Shown here piece by piece: positions 48,833 through 61,995 of a stretch of DNA of 64,000 bases (positions within the stretch are counted from its first letter, which is position 1; the number at the start of each line of letters is the position of its first letter). This stretch comes from Mixta hanseatica. Lineage in GTDB: Bacteria; Pseudomonadota; Gammaproteobacteria; Enterobacterales; Enterobacteriaceae. Below the pieces are notes generated by a model. The model was not told where the DNA came from, ran no database searches, and worked only from the letters and a program-made list of their open reading frames with translations. The translations under genes were made by a program, and so were the position numbers. The stretch covers positions 1,550,001 to 1,614,000 of the forward strand of contig NZ_CP082904.1 in the NCBI RefSeq assembly GCF_023517775.1, read 5' to 3'.

Positions 48833-51800
48833 TTGAGCCAGGAATATACAGAAGATAAAGAAGTGTCCCTTAAGCCGCTTAGTAGTGGTCGCCGTCTGCT
48901 CGAAGCGTTGCTGATCCTTGTCGCGCTATTCGCTGTCTATTTGATGGTGGCGCTGGTTAGTTTTAATCCTTCCGATCCCAGTTGGTCTCAGACCGCCTGG
49001 CATGAACCCATCCATAATCTGGGCGGCAATGTCGGCGCCTGGCTGGCCGATACGTTACTGTTTATTTTTGGCGTGATGGCGTACGCCATTCCGCCAGTGA
49101 TCCTCGGCCTGTGCTGGATAACCTTCCGCCAGCGCGATCGCCAGGATTACATTGACTATTTCGCCGTCGGCCTGCGGCTGATCGGCGTGCTGGCGCTGGT
49201 GGTGACCACTTGTGGCCTCGCCGCGCTGAACGCTGATGATATCTGGTATTTCGCCTCTGGCGGCGTTATCGGCAGCCTGGTCAGTAACGCGATGGCGCCC
49301 TGGCTGAGCGGTGCTGGCGGGACGCTGGCTTTGCTGTGTCTGTGGGCGGCGGGATTAACCCTGTATACCGGTTGGTCCTGGCTGACCATCGCCGAGAAAA
49401 TCGGCGCGGTGGTAATGGGCGTGCTGACCTTTGCCAGCAACCGCTCGCGCGCTGACGAAGCCTGGTACGAAGAGGATGACGAACATCCGGCGCCCACCAT
49501 TAAACGGGCGGTTCAGCTGGATGATGAGGACGATGATATTCTGCTGGCGCCGCCGCGTAAGCTACAGACCGTTGAAGATGACGTAGAAAAGGCGGAAGTC
49601 GATCCTCTGTTGGCTAAAACGCCAGTTGTCGCCAGCGCCGCGGCCGCTCAGCCTACCGCTGCCTCGGCGCCTGTGCAACCTCAGGCGGCCGCTCAGTCGT
49701 TAGCCGCGCCTGCCGCCGCGCCGCAGGCAACTGGCGCGCCGAAGCCAACAGAGCAGCGGAACAATGCGCCGACAGGCGATAGCACAGCCGCGCTGGCCGC
49801 TTCTCCTGCCGCCGCCCAAACCGAGAGCGCCACACCGCCGCTTTACCGCTTTGAAATGCCGCCGCAATCCAGTGTTGCTTTCACACCGGCAGAAGAGGAT
49901 GACGGCCCGCAAATGGGTAACTGGCAAGAGGCGACAACCTCCTCGTCAGCGCCGGGCGCTGCCGCAGCCGTCACTGCCGCCGCAACCGCTGCGCAAACCG
50001 GCGGCGCTCCCTTTATGCCGGCCAGCGTGCCTGAAGAGATTAATCCGCAGATTAAACAGGGCATCGGGCCTGAACTGCCGCGTCCGAAACCGGTTAAGTT
50101 GCCTACGCGCCGTGAACTCGCGTCCTGGGGCATTAAGCTGCCGTCTCAACGCCTGGCGGAAGAGAAAGCTAAGCAGGAAGCACAGCAGCAGGCTGCGCCT
50201 CAGCCTGATGATGAACAGTCCACTGTCGAAGACGAAAATCAGTTACGCGATGCTTTTATGGCGCAGCAGCAGGCGCGCTATGGCGCTGATTATGCCGTTG
50301 AAGAAGATGAACATGCCCAACAGCAGGAGCAGGCGGCACTGGCGCAACAGTTCGCGCAGCAGCAGCAGCAGCGCTACGCGCATGTTGAAGCGGCGGCACC
50401 GGACGCATCGCAAGCTACGCCCGCGGAACAGCGCTATCAGCCGGATGAAGCGGTGACGCCTGCGGCGCCTGACGTTCATCAGCAGGCTACTCAGGTTCAG
50501 CAGCGTTATGTTCAGCCCACGCAGCCCGATGTCACCTGGCAGCATCAGCCGCAGCCGAGCACGGCGCCAGTGGCTGAGGTTCATCCGCAGGAGGCCGTCA
50601 CGCCGCCGCGTGATGTTCCAGCCTTTACCCTCGATCCTGCTGCCGCCTTTGATTTCTCGCCGATGGAAGATCTGATCGATGAGGGCCCCAGCGAGCCGCT
50701 GTTTACCATTGCCGCTACGCCTGAGCCGGACATGCCGGTAACGGAACCGCAGTGGCAGCAGCCGACGCCAGAGCCGCGCTATGCCGCTCAGCCGACGGAT
50801 GTCCCAGCGCCGCAGATGCTGCAGCCTGTCGAGCCGGTTCAACGCGCCGCCGAGCCGCCTGCGACTCAATGGCAAAACAGCGCATCGTCCGCCTTTACGC
50901 CGGCGGCGGCCGAAGCCGCGCCACAGCCTGAAAGCAACGAATCACTGGCGGATAGCCTGATTCATCCGTTCCTGATGCGACATGAACAGCCAACCTATAA
51001 ACCGACAACGCCGTTGCCGACGCTCGATCTGCTGACCTCGCCGCCTGCGGAAGAGGAGCCGGTTGATATGTTTGCGCTGGAGCAGACTGCCCGTCTGGTT
51101 GAGGCGCGTCTGGCGGATTATCGGGTTAAAGCGGAAGTCGTCGGCATTTCGCCTGGCCCGGTTATTACCCGTTTCGAGCTGGATTTAGCCCCGGGCGTAA
51201 AGGCCGCGCGTATCTCTAATTTGTCACGCGATCTGGCCCGTTCGCTTTCCGCGGTGGCAGTGCGCGTGGTTGAGGTGATCCCTGGTAAACCTTATGTCGG
51301 CCTTGAGCTGCCGAATAAGCATCGCCAGACCGTTTACCTGCGTGAGGTGCTCGACTGCGCCAGCTTCCGTGATAATCCGTCGCCGCTTTCGGTGGTGCTG
51401 GGGAAAGATATCGCGGGTCAGCCGGTGGTGGCCGATCTGGCCAAAATGCCTCACCTGCTGGTTGCGGGTACTACCGGTTCCGGTAAATCGGTCGGCGTGA
51501 ACGCGATGATCATCAGCATGCTGTATAAAGCGACGCCGGAGCAGGTGCGCTTTATTATGATCGATCCGAAAATGTTGGAGCTCTCCGTTTATGAAGGGAT
51601 TCCACATCTGCTGACGGAAGTGGTCACCGACATGAAAGATGCGGCGAACGCGCTGCGCTGGAGCGTTGGCGAGATGGAGCGCCGTTATAAATTAATGTCG
51701 GCGCTCGGCGTACGTAATCTGGCGGGCTACAACGAGAAAATCGAACAGGCGGAAGCGATGGGACGTCCTATCCCGGATCCATTCTGGAAGCCGGGCGACA

Positions 51801-52492
51801 GTATGGATACGCTGCCCCCGACTCTGGAGAAACTGCCGTATATCGTAGTTATGGTCGATGAGTTTGCCGATCTGATGATGGCGGTAGGCAAAAAAGTGGA
51901 AGAGCTGATCGCTCGTTTGGCCCAGAAGGCGCGTGCGGCAGGGATCCACCTGGTGCTGGCGACGCAGCGTCCGTCGGTTGATGTGATTACCGGCCTGATT
52001 AAGGCTAACATTCCGACACGTATCGCCTTTACCGTATCCAGCAAAATCGACTCCCGTACTATTCTTGATCAGGGTGGCGCTGAATCGCTGTTGGGCATGG
52101 GCGATATGCTCTATATGCCGCCCAACTCTTCGATTCCGGTGCGTGTGCACGGGGCCTTTGTGCGCGATCAGGAAGTGCATGCGGTCGTGCAGGACTGGAA
52201 AGCGCGTGGTCGACCGCAGTATATTGAAAGCATTACCGCGGGCGAAGAAGGTGACGGCGGCGGTCTGGGTCTGGATGGCGGCGACGAAGAGCTGGATCCG
52301 CTGTTCGATCAGGCAGTGGCGTTTGTTGTGGAAAAACGTCGCGCCTCTATCTCCGGCGTTCAGCGTCAGTTCCGTATCGGCTATAACCGCGCGGCGCGTA
52401 TTATTGAGCAGATGGAAGTGCAGGCTATCGTCTCTCCGCCTGGGCATAATGGTAACCGTGAGGTTCTGGCACCGCCGCCGCACGAAATGTAA
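48833..52492 (+). CDS. ftsK: DNA translocase FtsK
   Basis: 1219-residue septal DNA pump that clears chromosomes and activates XerCD at dif. It starts with TTG ([27 protein letters not shown]), as the family alignment requires. Residues 1-200 carry four membrane helices. A long low-complexity linker rich in Ala, Pro and Gln runs from about 230 to 720. The RecA-type motor has Walker A GTTGSGKS (879-886) and Walker B VDEF (Asp1009, Glu1010). The gamma winged-helix domain (about 1150-1219) ends [12 protein letters not shown]. It is shorter than E. coli FtsK (1329) through the linker. Confidence 0.97.
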   Translation: MSQEYTEDKEVSLKPLSSGRRLLEALLILVALFAVYLMVALVSFNPSDPSWSQTAWHEPIHNLGGNVGAWLADTLLFIFGVMAYAIPPVILGLCWITFRQRDRQDYIDYFAVGLRLIGVLALVVTTCGLAALNADDIWYFASGGVIGSLVSNAMAPWLSGAGGTLALLCLWAAGLTLYTGWSWLTIAEKIGAVVMGVLTFASNRSRADEAWYEEDDEHPAPTIKRAVQLDDEDDDILLAPPRKLQTVEDDVEKAEVDPLLAKTPVVASAAAAQPTAASAPVQPQAAAQSLAAPAAAPQATGAPKPTEQRNNAPTGDSTAALAASPAAAQTESATPPLYRFEMPPQSSVAFTPAEEDDGPQMGNWQEATTSSSAPGAAAAVTAAATAAQTGGAPFMPASVPEEINPQIKQGIGPELPRPKPVKLPTRRELASWGIKLPSQRLAEEKAKQEAQQQAAPQPDDEQSTVEDENQLRDAFMAQQQARYGADYAVEEDEHAQQQEQAALAQQFAQQQQQRYAHVEAAAPDASQATPAEQRYQPDEAVTPAAPDVHQQATQVQQRYVQPTQPDVTWQHQPQPSTAPVAEVHPQEAVTPPRDVPAFTLDPAAAFDFSPMEDLIDEGPSEPLFTIAATPEPDMPVTEPQWQQPTPEPRYAAQPTDVPAPQMLQPVEPVQRAAEPPATQWQNSASSAFTPAAAEAAPQPESNESLADSLIHPFLMRHEQPTYKPTTPLPTLDLLTSPPAEEEPVDMFALEQTARLVEARLADYRVKAEVVGISPGPVITRFELDLAPGVKAARISNLSRDLARSLSAVAVRVVEVIPGKPYVGLELPNKHRQTVYLREVLDCASFRDNPSPLSVVLGKDIAGQPVVADLAKMPHLLVAGTTGSGKSVGVNAMIISMLYKATPEQVRFIMIDPKMLELSVYEGIPHLLTEVVTDMKDAANALRWSVGEMERRYKLMSALGVRNLAGYNEKIEQAEAMGRPIPDPFWKPGDSMDTLPPTLEKLPYIVVMVDEFADLMMAVGKKVEELIARLAQKARAAGIHLVLATQRPSVDVITGLIKANIPTRIAFTVSSKIDSRTILDQGGAESLLGMGDMLYMPPNSSIPVRVHGAFVRDQEVHAVVQDWKARGRPQYIESITAGEEGDGGGLGLDGGDEELDPLFDQAVAFVVEKRRASISGVQRQFRIGYNRAARIIEQMEVQAIVSPPGHNGNREVLAPPPHEM

Positions 52493-52682
52493 TAAAATGG
52501 GGTTTGCGCTGTCAAAGGTTAGACGGGCCGGAATTTTACCGGCCCGTTGTTTATTTAAGCATCAGAAGCGGTGAGCCGCGTCGCTTTCAGTATTTTCTCC
52601 TGTCAGGAAGCGAATTGTCAGTCTAATTTGTAATAAGGCCGCCTGATGCGGAATATAACGACTTAAAAAGGAATCGGTAGTC

Positions 52683-53294
52683 ATGAAAAAATTAGTACTT
52701 GCTTGCGGTTTACTTTCAGCGTTGACCTCCGCCAGCGCGCTGGCCGATGCTTCCAGTGAATTACAGCAGCGTCTGGACAAAGTCAGCAGCTTCCACGCCA
52801 GCTTTAACCAGAAGGTTACCGACAGCAGCGGATCGAATGTGCAGGAAGGCGAAGGGGAGCTGTGGGTAAAACGTCCCAACCTGTTTAACTGGCATATGAC
52901 CGCGCCGGATGAGAGCGTTATTATTTCAGACGGTAAAACCCTGTGGTTTTACAATCCTTTTGTTGAACAGGTCAGTGCCACCTGGCTGAACAGCGCCACC
53001 AGCAATACGCCTTTTATGCTGATTGCCCGTAATCAGCGCAGCGACTGGCAGCAGTACAATGTGAAACAGCAGGGCGATAATTTTGAACTGACGCCGAAAA
53101 CCGATGCCGGCAACCTGAAACAGTTTATGATTAACGTTTCCGGTAATGGCACCATCAATCAGTTCAGCGCCATCGAGCAGGATGGCCAGCGCAGCAGCTA
53201 CGTGTTGAAAAGCCAGAACAACGGACCGGTTAGCGCGGATAAATTCACCTTTACGCCTCCGAAAGGGGTGACGGTAGACGATCAACGTCAGTGA
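52683..53294 (+). CDS. lolA: outer-membrane lipoprotein carrier protein LolA
   Basis: 203-residue periplasmic chaperone that carries lipoproteins from LolCDE to LolB. The signal peptide ends ...SASALA-DA. The half-barrel sequence [34 protein letters not shown] is conserved. The length equals E. coli. The gene starts 190 bp after ftsK and 7 bp before rarA. Confidence 0.96.
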   Translation: MKKLVLACGLLSALTSASALADASSELQQRLDKVSSFHASFNQKVTDSSGSNVQEGEGELWVKRPNLFNWHMTAPDESVIISDGKTLWFYNPFVEQVSATWLNSATSNTPFMLIARNQRSDWQQYNVKQQGDNFELTPKTDAGNLKQFMINVSGNGTINQFSAIEQDGQRSSYVLKSQNNGPVSADKFTFTPPKGVTVDDQRQ

Positions 53295-53301
53295 GGTTGA
53301 G

Positions 53302-54645
53302 TTGAGTAATCTCTCCCTTGATTTTTCTTCCGAACAGTTCCAACCGTTGGCCGCGCGTATGCGGCCAACCACGCTGGAACAGTATATCGGACAGCAACAT
53401 CTGCTGGCCCCCGATAAGCCGTTAACGCGCGCTATCGAAGCGGGCCACCTTCATTCAATGATTCTGTGGGGGCCGCCCGGCACCGGTAAAACCACGCTCG
53501 CCGAGCTGATTGGCCGTTACGGCAATGCGGACGTTGAGCGCATCTCGGCCGTGACCTCCGGCATTAAAGAGATCCGCGAGGCGATCGAACGCGCGCGACA
53601 GAACCGCCAGGCAGGCCGCCGCACCATTCTGTTTGTTGACGAGGTGCATCGCTTCAATAAAAGTCAACAGGATGCGTTTTTACCCCATATTGAAGATGGC
53701 ACCATTACCTTTATTGGCGCGACGACGGAAAACCCCTCTTTTGAACTCAACTCCGCGCTGTTATCGCGCGCGCGCGTCTACCTGCTGAAATCCCTGACCG
53801 TCGAAGATATCGAAACGGTATTGCAGCAGGCGCTAACCGATAAAGAACGCGGACTGGGCAAGGAAAATATCGTCCTGCCTGAATCCACCCGGCGGATGAT
53901 TGCCGAGCTGGTTAACGGCGATGCGCGCCGGGCGCTGAATACGCTGGAAATGATGGCCGATATGGCTGAAAGCGATGCGCAGGGTAAGCGGGAATTAACG
54001 CCTCAGCTGTTAAATGCGGTTTCCGGCGAACGTGCGGCGCGCTTTGATAATAAAGGCGATCGCTATTACGATTTGATTTCCGCGCTGCATAAATCGGTGC
54101 GCGGTTCTGCGCCCGACGCGGCGCTTTACTGGTATGCCCGCATCATTACTGCCGGTGGCGATCCGCTGTATGTCGCGCGTCGTCTACTGGCCATCGCTTC
54201 AGAAGATGTTGGCAATGCCGATCCGCGCGCCATGCAGGTTGCGATCGCCGCATGGGATTGCTTTACCCGCGTCGGCCCGGCGGAGGGCGAACGCGCCATC
54301 GCTCAGGCGATTGTTTATCTGGCCTGCGCGCCGAAAAGCAACGCGGTCTATACCGCCTTTAAAGCGGCGATGCGCGATGCGCGTGAAAAACCTGACTTCG
54401 ACGTACCGGAGCATCTGCGTAACGCGCCGACTAAATTAATGAAAGAGATGGGGCTGGGCAAGGCGTATCGCTATGCGCACGACGAGCCGAATGCCTACGC
54501 CGCCGGCGAAGACTATTTCCCCGCCGAAATGGCGCAAACGCGTTACTATCAGCCCACCAGCCGCGGGCTGGAAGGGAAAATTGGCGAAAAGCTCGCCTGG
54601 CTTGCGGAACAGGATCAAAATAGCCCGACAAAACGCTACCGCTAG
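53302..54645 (+). CDS. rarA: replication-associated recombination protein RarA (MgsA)
   Basis: 447-residue AAA+ ATPase of the clamp-loader/WRNIP1 family acting at stalled forks. Walker A is GPPGTGKTT (57-65) and Walker B is FVDEVHRF (Asp113). The start codon is TTG, 7 bp after lolA, a coupled arrangement. The length equals E. coli RarA. Confidence 0.95.
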   Translation: MSNLSLDFSSEQFQPLAARMRPTTLEQYIGQQHLLAPDKPLTRAIEAGHLHSMILWGPPGTGKTTLAELIGRYGNADVERISAVTSGIKEIREAIERARQNRQAGRRTILFVDEVHRFNKSQQDAFLPHIEDGTITFIGATTENPSFELNSALLSRARVYLLKSLTVEDIETVLQQALTDKERGLGKENIVLPESTRRMIAELVNGDARRALNTLEMMADMAESDAQGKRELTPQLLNAVSGERAARFDNKGDRYYDLISALHKSVRGSAPDAALYWYARIITAGGDPLYVARRLLAIASEDVGNADPRAMQVAIAAWDCFTRVGPAEGERAIAQAIVYLACAPKSNAVYTAFKAAMRDAREKPDFDVPEHLRNAPTKLMKEMGLGKAYRYAHDEPNAYAAGEDYFPAEMAQTRYYQPTSRGLEGKIGEKLAWLAEQDQNSPTKRYR

Positions 54646-54668
54646 TCCAGACGTTGCGGTAAGGTTAG

Positions 54669-56036
<1,368 letters not shown>

Positions 56037-56054
56037 TTAGCGCCATAAACGATC

Positions 56055-56087
56055 AGGCCCGCCGTCATTCCCGGCGGGCTTTTTTTA
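56055..56087 (+). terminator. terminator of serS
   Basis: A GCCCGCCG / CGGCGGGC stem with a 7-nt loop is followed by seven Ts, 20 bp past the stop codon. Confidence 0.9.
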
Positions 56088-56313
56088 TTAAAATAAATAT
56101 ATCGTTATTAACCGGATTTTTATTTCTACCTGCTTGAATTTAAAATTAAAAATCTTTGGGCTGTATAAGTTTTATGCGTCAAAAATCTTCCCAGGATAAA
56201 AATTTTAAATCGGAGCGGGACAAATTGTGCGTCGGGCAAATTCGGCTGATTGACTTTAAAAACAAGAGTGGCAATATTCGCGCACTTTCTCTTTCTTCCC
56301 TGTGATTTAACCC

Positions 56314-57465
56314 ATGTTCACCTGGTCTCGTCCCGTTGTGCTGTTGCTCTGCGGCCTGCTGCTGCTGACAGTATCTATTGCCGTGCTTAATACTCTGGTT
56401 CCTTTGTGGTTGACCCACGATAATCTGCCAACCTGGCAGGTCGGCGTAGTGAGTTCATCCTATTACACCGGTAACCTTATCGGGACATTACTGGCGGGCT
56501 GGCTAATCAAGCATTATGGCTTTAATCGCAGCTACTATTTTGCTTCGCTGGTTTTTGCTGTCGCAACGATAGCGCTGGGCCTGAATGAGGGCTTCTGGAG
56601 CTGGTCGCTGTGGCGTCTGCTGGCGGGTATCGGTTGCGCCTGGATTTGGGTGGTGGTGGAAAGCGCATTGCTTTGTAGCGGCACGTTGCGCAATCGTGGC
56701 CAGCTGCTGGCTGCCTATATGATTGTTTACTATTTGGGCATGGTTGCCGGTCAGCTGCTGGTGAGCAAAGTCTCTACCGAGCTGCTGAATGTTTTGCCAT
56801 GGATTACCGCGGTGATTGCCGCTGGTGTGCTGCCGATTATCTTTATGAAGATTAGCGCTGCGGCGTCTGAGGATGAAGAGGCGCCGAGCCGTATGTGGCC
56901 GATGCTGCGTCGTCGTAGTTCACGGCTTGGCATCAACGGCTGCATTATTTCGGGCATTGTATTAGGTTCCCTGTATGGCCTGATGCCGCTCTATCTTTCT
57001 CATCAGGGTATCAGTGACGCTAACGTCGGTTACTGGATGGCGTTGCTGGTAAGCGCAGGCATTGTCGGACAGTGGCCGGTAGGCCGCATGGCCGATCGCT
57101 ATGGTCGTCTGCTGGTGCTGCGGGTGCAGGTGTTTATTGTCATCCTTGGCTCGATTGCCATGCTCAGCAATATGGCGATGGTCCCGGCGCTGTTTATCCT
57201 GGGCGCCGCCGGCTTTACCCTTTATCCGGTAGCGATGTCATGGGCATGTGAAACGGTTAAGCATCATGAGCTGGTGGCGATGAATCAGGCTTTACTGCTG
57301 AGCTACACCATCGGCAGCCTGGCAGGGCCGAGTATGACGGCGATGCTTATGCAGAACTACTCCGATCGCTTACTGTTCGTGATGATTGCCGCTGTAGCAT
57401 TCATCTATTTAGTGATGCTGCTGCGTAAAGCGGACCATCACATTACGCCAGTGGCGCAGGCCTGA
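56314..57465 (+). CDS. ycaD: MFS transporter YcaD
   Basis: 383-residue inner-membrane major facilitator with 12 predicted helices and unknown substrate. [47 protein letters not shown] and the [25 protein letters not shown] block match E. coli YcaD. The upstream 277 bp are AT-rich with no other gene; dmsABC and ycaC of E. coli are absent. No strong ribosome site is seen before the ATG. Confidence 0.92.
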   Translation: MFTWSRPVVLLLCGLLLLTVSIAVLNTLVPLWLTHDNLPTWQVGVVSSSYYTGNLIGTLLAGWLIKHYGFNRSYYFASLVFAVATIALGLNEGFWSWSLWRLLAGIGCAWIWVVVESALLCSGTLRNRGQLLAAYMIVYYLGMVAGQLLVSKVSTELLNVLPWITAVIAAGVLPIIFMKISAAASEDEEAPSRMWPMLRRRSSRLGINGCIISGIVLGSLYGLMPLYLSHQGISDANVGYWMALLVSAGIVGQWPVGRMADRYGRLLVLRVQVFIVILGSIAMLSNMAMVPALFILGAAGFTLYPVAMSWACETVKHHELVAMNQALLLSYTIGSLAGPSMTAMLMQNYSDRLLFVMIAAVAFIYLVMLLRKADHHITPVAQA

Positions 57466-57473
57466 GTCGAATG

Positions 57474-57504
57474 AAAAAGGGCGACATGATGTCGCCCTTT
57501 TTTT
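57474..57504. terminator. bidirectional terminator between ycaD and pflA
   Basis: An AAAGGGCGAC / GTCGCCCTTT stem with a 5-nt loop is flanked by As and seven Ts. It serves both convergent genes. Confidence 0.9.
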
Positions 57505-57516
57505 ATTGGTTACAGG

Positions 57517-58260
57517 TTAATACATGACCTTATGACCGTAACCTTCCAGAATATGTTTTATACGTTCCATGGTTTCCGCTTTTGGCGGCTTGACGCCGTC
57601 CAGCTTATATTCCTCACCCATGGCGATCCATTTATGCTTGCCCAGTTCATGATAGGGCAGTAGTTCAATCTTCTCGACGTTTTGCATATCACGGGTAAAT
57701 TCGCCCAGGCGATGCGCTGAGTCATCATCATCGGTATAGCCCGGTACGATAACGTAACGGATCCAGGTGCGAATGCCTTTTTTAGCAATATAACGGGCAA
57801 AATCCAGCGTGCGATGATTAGAGACACCCACCAGGATTTGGTGAACATCATCATTGATCTGTTTCAAATCGAGCATCACCAGATCGGTGACGTCCAGCAG
57901 CTCGTCGATAACCGGATCGTATCGACGTACAAAGCCGTTGGTATCAAGGCAGGTATGAATGCCTTCCGCTTTACAGGCGCGGAACCAGTCACGGACAAAG
58001 GCAGCCTGCAGTATCGCTTCGCCGCCAGAAGCCGTAACGCCGCCCCCGGATGCGTTAATAAAATGACGATATGAAAGAACATCTCGCATCAGTTCTTCCA
58101 CTGTAACCTCTTTGCCTCCATGCGTATCCCAGGTATCGCGGTTATGGCAATAGAGGCAGCGCATCAGGCAGCCCTGAAAAAAGGTAATAAAGCGGATGCC
58201 CGGCCCATCAACGGTGCCACAGGATTCGAATGAGTGAATACGACCGACGGATGTTGACAT
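57517..58260 (-). CDS. pflA: pyruvate formate-lyase activating enzyme
   Basis: 247-residue radical SAM enzyme that puts the glycyl radical on PflB. The [4Fe-4S] motif CLMRCLYC follows [12 protein letters not shown]. The SAM-contact and substrate regions ([19 protein letters not shown]) are those of PflA. Start 58260 gives [21 protein letters not shown]; the upstream extension is rejected. It lies 167 bp after pflB with a terminator between, so it may have its own promoter. Confidence 0.95.
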   Translation of the reverse strand: MSTSVGRIHSFESCGTVDGPGIRFITFFQGCLMRCLYCHNRDTWDTHGGKEVTVEELMRDVLSYRHFINASGGGVTASGGEAILQAAFVRDWFRACKAEGIHTCLDTNGFVRRYDPVIDELLDVTDLVMLDLKQINDDVHQILVGVSNHRTLDFARYIAKKGIRTWIRYVIVPGYTDDDDSAHRLGEFTRDMQNVEKIELLPYHELGKHKWIAMGEEYKLDGVKPPKAETMERIKHILEGYGHKVMY

Positions 58261-58384
58261 TGCGATGAGTTCTCCAAAGTGAACCTGCCTGGCAGGTGAC
58301 GCAGTCTTTAGGGGCTGCTGCGTTAAGTTGAGTCTGCTTTGCCAGATGACCTCAGTATAGATCTCTGGCAAACCAGGCTGCTGG

Positions 58385-58410
58385 TAAAAAGGCTCCCGCA
58401 GGAGCCTTTT
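58385..58410 (-). terminator. terminator of pflB
   Basis: An AAAAGGCTCC / GGAGCCTTTT stem with a short loop and trailing Ts on the minus strand, directly after the pflB stop codon. Confidence 0.85.
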
Positions 58411-58427
58411 ATCAGACCAAGGAAGGA

Positions 58428-60710
58428 TTACAGCGACTGGGTGAAAGTACGTGTAATGACATCCTGCTGCTGCTCTTTTGTCAGCGAGTTAAAACGTACC
58501 GCATAACCGGAAACGCGAATGGTCAGCTGCGGATATTTTTCCGGATGATCCATCGCATCCATCAGCATTTCACGGTTCATGACGTTTACGTTCAGATGCT
58601 GACCGCCCTCAATCGCCGCTTCATGATGGAAGTAACCATCCATCAGGCCCGCCAGGTTAGTTTTACGCACATCGTCATCTTTACCCAGCGCGTTTGGTAC
58701 GATAGAGAAGGTATAAGAGATACCATCTTTAGCATAAGCAAACGGCAGTTTAGCGACAGAGGTCAGCGAAGCAACGGCACCTTTCTGGTCACGACCATGC
58801 ATTGGGTTAGCGCCTGGTCCGAAAGGTGCGCCAGCACGACGACCATCTGGGGTGTTACCTGTTTTCTTACCGTATACCACGTTGGAGGTAATGGTCAGCA
58901 CAGACTGAGTCGGTACGGCGTTGCGGTAGGTATTCAGTTTCTGAATTTTCTTCATGAAACGTTCAACCAGGTCGCAGGCCAGATCGTCAACGCGCGGATC
59001 ATTATTACCAAACTGCGGATATTCACCTTCGATTTCAAAGTCTGTCGCCAGACCATCTTCATCGCGAATCGCTTTCACTTTGGCGTATTTGATGGCGGAA
59101 AGTGAGTCTGCCGCTACGGACAGGCCGGCAATACCACAGGCCATGGTGCGGTAGACATCACGGTCATGCAGCGCCATCAGCGCAGCTTCATAGCTATATT
59201 TATCATGCATATAGTGAATGATATTCAGCGCGGTCACATACTGTTTCGCCAGCCAGTCCATAAAGTGGTCAAGGCGAGCCATAACGGTATCGAAATCCAG
59301 CACTTCATCCATAATCGGCGCTTCTTTCGGGCCGACCTGCATTTTCATTTTCTCATCAACGCCGCCATTGATTGCATACAGCAGCGTTTTGGCGAGGTTG
59401 GCGCGCGCACCGAAGAACTGCATCTGTTTACCGACAATCATCGGGCTGACGCAGCAGGCGATAGCGTAGTCGTCGTTGTCAAAGTCAGGACGCATCAAAT
59501 CGTCGTTTTCATACTGGACGGATGATGTATCAATAGAGACTTTGGCTGCATACTTTTTAAAGTTAATCGGCAGCTGTTCTGACCACAGGATGGTCATGTT
59601 CGGCTCCGGAGACGGCCCCATGGTGTACAGGGTATTCAGGAAGCGGAAAGTGGTTTTAGTGACCAGCGTACGACCATCTACGCCCATACCGGCCAGCGAT
59701 TCAGTCGCCCAAATCGGGTCACCGGAGAACAGTTCATCATATTCCGGGGTACGCAGGAAGCGAACCATACGCAGTTTCATCACCAGATGGTCAATCAGCT
59801 CTTGCGCTTCCAGCTCGCTCAGTTTACCTGCCTGCATGTCGCGTTCGATATAGACATCAAGGAAGGTAGAAACTCGGCCAAAGGACATCGCTGCGCCGTT
59901 TTGTGATTTCACTGCGGCCAGGTAGCCGAAATAGGTCCACTGTACTGCTTCACGTGCATTGGTCGCCGGACGAGAGATATCGCAACCATAAGATGCCGCC
60001 ATCTCTTTCAGCTGACCCAGCGCGCGATGCTGATCGGCAATCTCTTCACGCAGGCGGATCGTTGCTTCAAGGTTAACGCCATTGATCAGATCGTCCTGCA
60101 GTGAGGTGAACTGAGCAAATTTATCCTGCATCAGATAATCGATACCGTACAGTGCGACGCGACGGTAGTCGCCGATAATACGGCCGCGACCGTAAGCATC
60201 CGGCAGCCCGGTCAGCACGCCTGATTTACGGCAGCGCAAGATTTCAGGGGTATAAACATCGAATACGCCCTGGTTATGCGTTTTACGGTATTCGGTGAAG
60301 ATTTTTTTCAGCTGTGGGTCCAGCTCGCGGTTATACGCTTTGCAGGAGCCTTCCACCATTTTGATCCCGCCAAAGGGAATAATGGCGCGTTTCAGCGGCG
60401 CGTCAGTTTGCAAACCGACAATTTTTTCCAGGCCTTGATCGATATAGCCTGCACCATGTGAAGTAATGGTTGCTGCAACGCTGGTATCGAAATCAACCGG
60501 CGCATGGGTGCGGTTTTCAATTTTGATGCCTTCCAGCACTTTATTCCACAGCTGGATGGTGGCATCAGTCGCACCGGCCAGGAAGGATTCGTCTCCTTCA
60601 TATGGCGTATAGTTTTTCTGAATGAAATCGCGAACGTTAACTGATTTCTGCCATTCGCCGGCGGTAAAACCTTCCCAGGCGGCAGCCAGTTTCTCATTGA
60701 GCTCGGTCAT
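58428..60710 (-). CDS. pflB: formate C-acetyltransferase (pyruvate formate-lyase)
   Basis: 760-residue glycyl-radical enzyme that converts pyruvate and CoA to acetyl-CoA and formate under anaerobiosis. The adjacent active-site cysteines lie in IACCVSPM (about residue 419). The radical glycine is Gly735 in RVSGYAVRF. The length equals E. coli. An AGGTAGGT site precedes the ATG. It follows focA by 83 bp. Confidence 0.97.
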   Translation of the reverse strand: MTELNEKLAAAWEGFTAGEWQKSVNVRDFIQKNYTPYEGDESFLAGATDATIQLWNKVLEGIKIENRTHAPVDFDTSVAATITSHGAGYIDQGLEKIVGLQTDAPLKRAIIPFGGIKMVEGSCKAYNRELDPQLKKIFTEYRKTHNQGVFDVYTPEILRCRKSGVLTGLPDAYGRGRIIGDYRRVALYGIDYLMQDKFAQFTSLQDDLINGVNLEATIRLREEIADQHRALGQLKEMAASYGCDISRPATNAREAVQWTYFGYLAAVKSQNGAAMSFGRVSTFLDVYIERDMQAGKLSELEAQELIDHLVMKLRMVRFLRTPEYDELFSGDPIWATESLAGMGVDGRTLVTKTTFRFLNTLYTMGPSPEPNMTILWSEQLPINFKKYAAKVSIDTSSVQYENDDLMRPDFDNDDYAIACCVSPMIVGKQMQFFGARANLAKTLLYAINGGVDEKMKMQVGPKEAPIMDEVLDFDTVMARLDHFMDWLAKQYVTALNIIHYMHDKYSYEAALMALHDRDVYRTMACGIAGLSVAADSLSAIKYAKVKAIRDEDGLATDFEIEGEYPQFGNNDPRVDDLACDLVERFMKKIQKLNTYRNAVPTQSVLTITSNVVYGKKTGNTPDGRRAGAPFGPGANPMHGRDQKGAVASLTSVAKLPFAYAKDGISYTFSIVPNALGKDDDVRKTNLAGLMDGYFHHEAAIEGGQHLNVNVMNREMLMDAMDHPEKYPQLTIRVSGYAVRFNSLTKEQQQDVITRTFTQSL

Positions 60711-60793
60711 AATATACCTACCTTCTGATAAAAGTTCTTTTTTGGAGCCAACAGGAAAATATCTGTCGGCTCGAATTCGTCGTGCAGTTGCTG

Positions 60794-61651
60794 CTAATGT
60801 GCGGTGTTGCCGCGCAGATAAATAAACCAGTAGGTCAACCCTACCAATAGCCCGCCACCGATAATGTTGCCAATAGTGACTGGAATCAGGTTATCTATGA
60901 TGAAATGGCTCAGCGTCAGGTTGGGAAACTGAGCGGCGGTTGCGCCTGTCGCCTGCCAAAATTCCGGTGAGGCGAAATCATGAATAACGATAGCCATAGG
61001 AATCATGAACATATTAGCGATGCTGTGCTCAAAGCCGCAGGCAACGAACATCGCAACCGGCAGGGCCATGGCCAGCATCTTGTCGGTCAGGCTGCGACCT
61101 GAGTAGCTCATCCAGATGGCCAGGCAAACCATTAAATTCGCCAGCGTGCCGAGGCAAACAGCCTCAATAAAGGTGTGATGCATTTTATGATCGGCGGTTT
61201 GTAAAACATTTAATCCCCACGCGCCGTTAGCCACCTGATGTTCGCCGGAAAGCCAAATAAGAGCGACAAAAAACAGCGCGCCAAACAGGTTGCCGATGTA
61301 AACGTTGATCCAATTGCGCGCCAGCTGACCCCAGCTAATACGCCCGCTGGCTTTCGCCACAACAATTAAAACGGTTGAGGTAAACAGGTCTGCGCCACAT
61401 ACCACGACCAGCATCAGGCCAAGGGAAAAGCAGAGACCGCCGATCAGTTTTGCCAAACCATAAGGAATATCAGCCGTTCCGGTGGTGGCGGTAATATAAA
61501 AAACGAACGCAATAGAGATAAATACGCCAGCGTTAATGGCCAGAAAAAAGGTTATTAACGGATGTTTATTTGCTTTATAAACGCCAGCTTCTTCTGCGGC
61601 TTTCGCCATTGCCTGTGGCAATAATAAATTGAAAGGGTTGTCAGCATTCAC
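60794..61651 (-). CDS. focA: formate channel FocA
   Basis: 285-residue pentameric inner-membrane formate channel of the FNT family, the E. coli length. [41 protein letters not shown] (with pore His) and [19 protein letters not shown] are family marks. It is the first gene of focA-pflB. An FNR-like site lies about 62 bp upstream. Confidence 0.96.
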   Translation of the reverse strand: MNADNPFNLLLPQAMAKAAEEAGVYKANKHPLITFFLAINAGVFISIAFVFYITATTGTADIPYGLAKLIGGLCFSLGLMLVVVCGADLFTSTVLIVVAKASGRISWGQLARNWINVYIGNLFGALFFVALIWLSGEHQVANGAWGLNVLQTADHKMHHTFIEAVCLGTLANLMVCLAIWMSYSGRSLTDKMLAMALPVAMFVACGFEHSIANMFMIPMAIVIHDFASPEFWQATGATAAQFPNLTLSHFIIDNLIPVTIGNIIGGGLLVGLTYWFIYLRGNTAH

Positions 61652-61712
61652 ACTAACGTACTCCCATAAAAAATCGTCGTAGAGATACTAACAAAGGAGT
61701 ATTTAGCGGAAA

Positions 61713-61726
61713 TTGATATAGATCAT
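61713..61726 (-). promoter_or_regulatory. FNR-like site upstream of focA
   Basis: TTGAT-ATAG-ATCAT, one base off TTGAT-N4-ATCAA. Anaerobic activation of focA-pflB by FNR is established in E. coli. Confidence 0.7.
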
Positions 61727-61942
61727 ATTTGCCTAGCGCCTGAAGAGACGAAGCGGGAATTAATAGAGGGGTATTAGGCTTAACCTTTTGATTTTAATAT
61801 ATAAAATTTATTTTAAATTATACATTTAAAATTGAAGAAGGCATTTAATGCACAAAAGGTTATTATTGCAAAATAAGAGAATTAGGCTTAAATGTTATTG
61901 CTGGAGAATATAGAGTAACTCGATATTAACATCGGATTAACT

Positions 61943-61971
61943 AAAAAAGCCAGCTGGGTTTAGCAGCTGGC
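61943..61971 (-). terminator. terminator of ycaO
   Basis: A GCCAGCTG / CAGCTGGC stem is followed by six Ts on the minus strand, 25 bp past the ycaO stop codon. Confidence 0.85.
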
Positions 61972-61995
61972 CAGAATTTACAGGGATAACGTTAT

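Larger units (their letters stand above)
61652..61995. other. 344-bp focA promoter region
   Basis: AT-rich region without a gene. It contains the FNR-like site and the ycaO terminator. Multiple promoters with FNR and ArcA control are known at this locus in E. coli; only the FNR-like site is clear here. Confidence 0.6.

Noticed and set aside
50160..50900. CAG/GCN-rich tract suggestive of a tandem repeat
   Set aside because: It is the coding sequence of the Gln/Ala/Pro linker of FtsK, which is normally low-complexity and variable in length.
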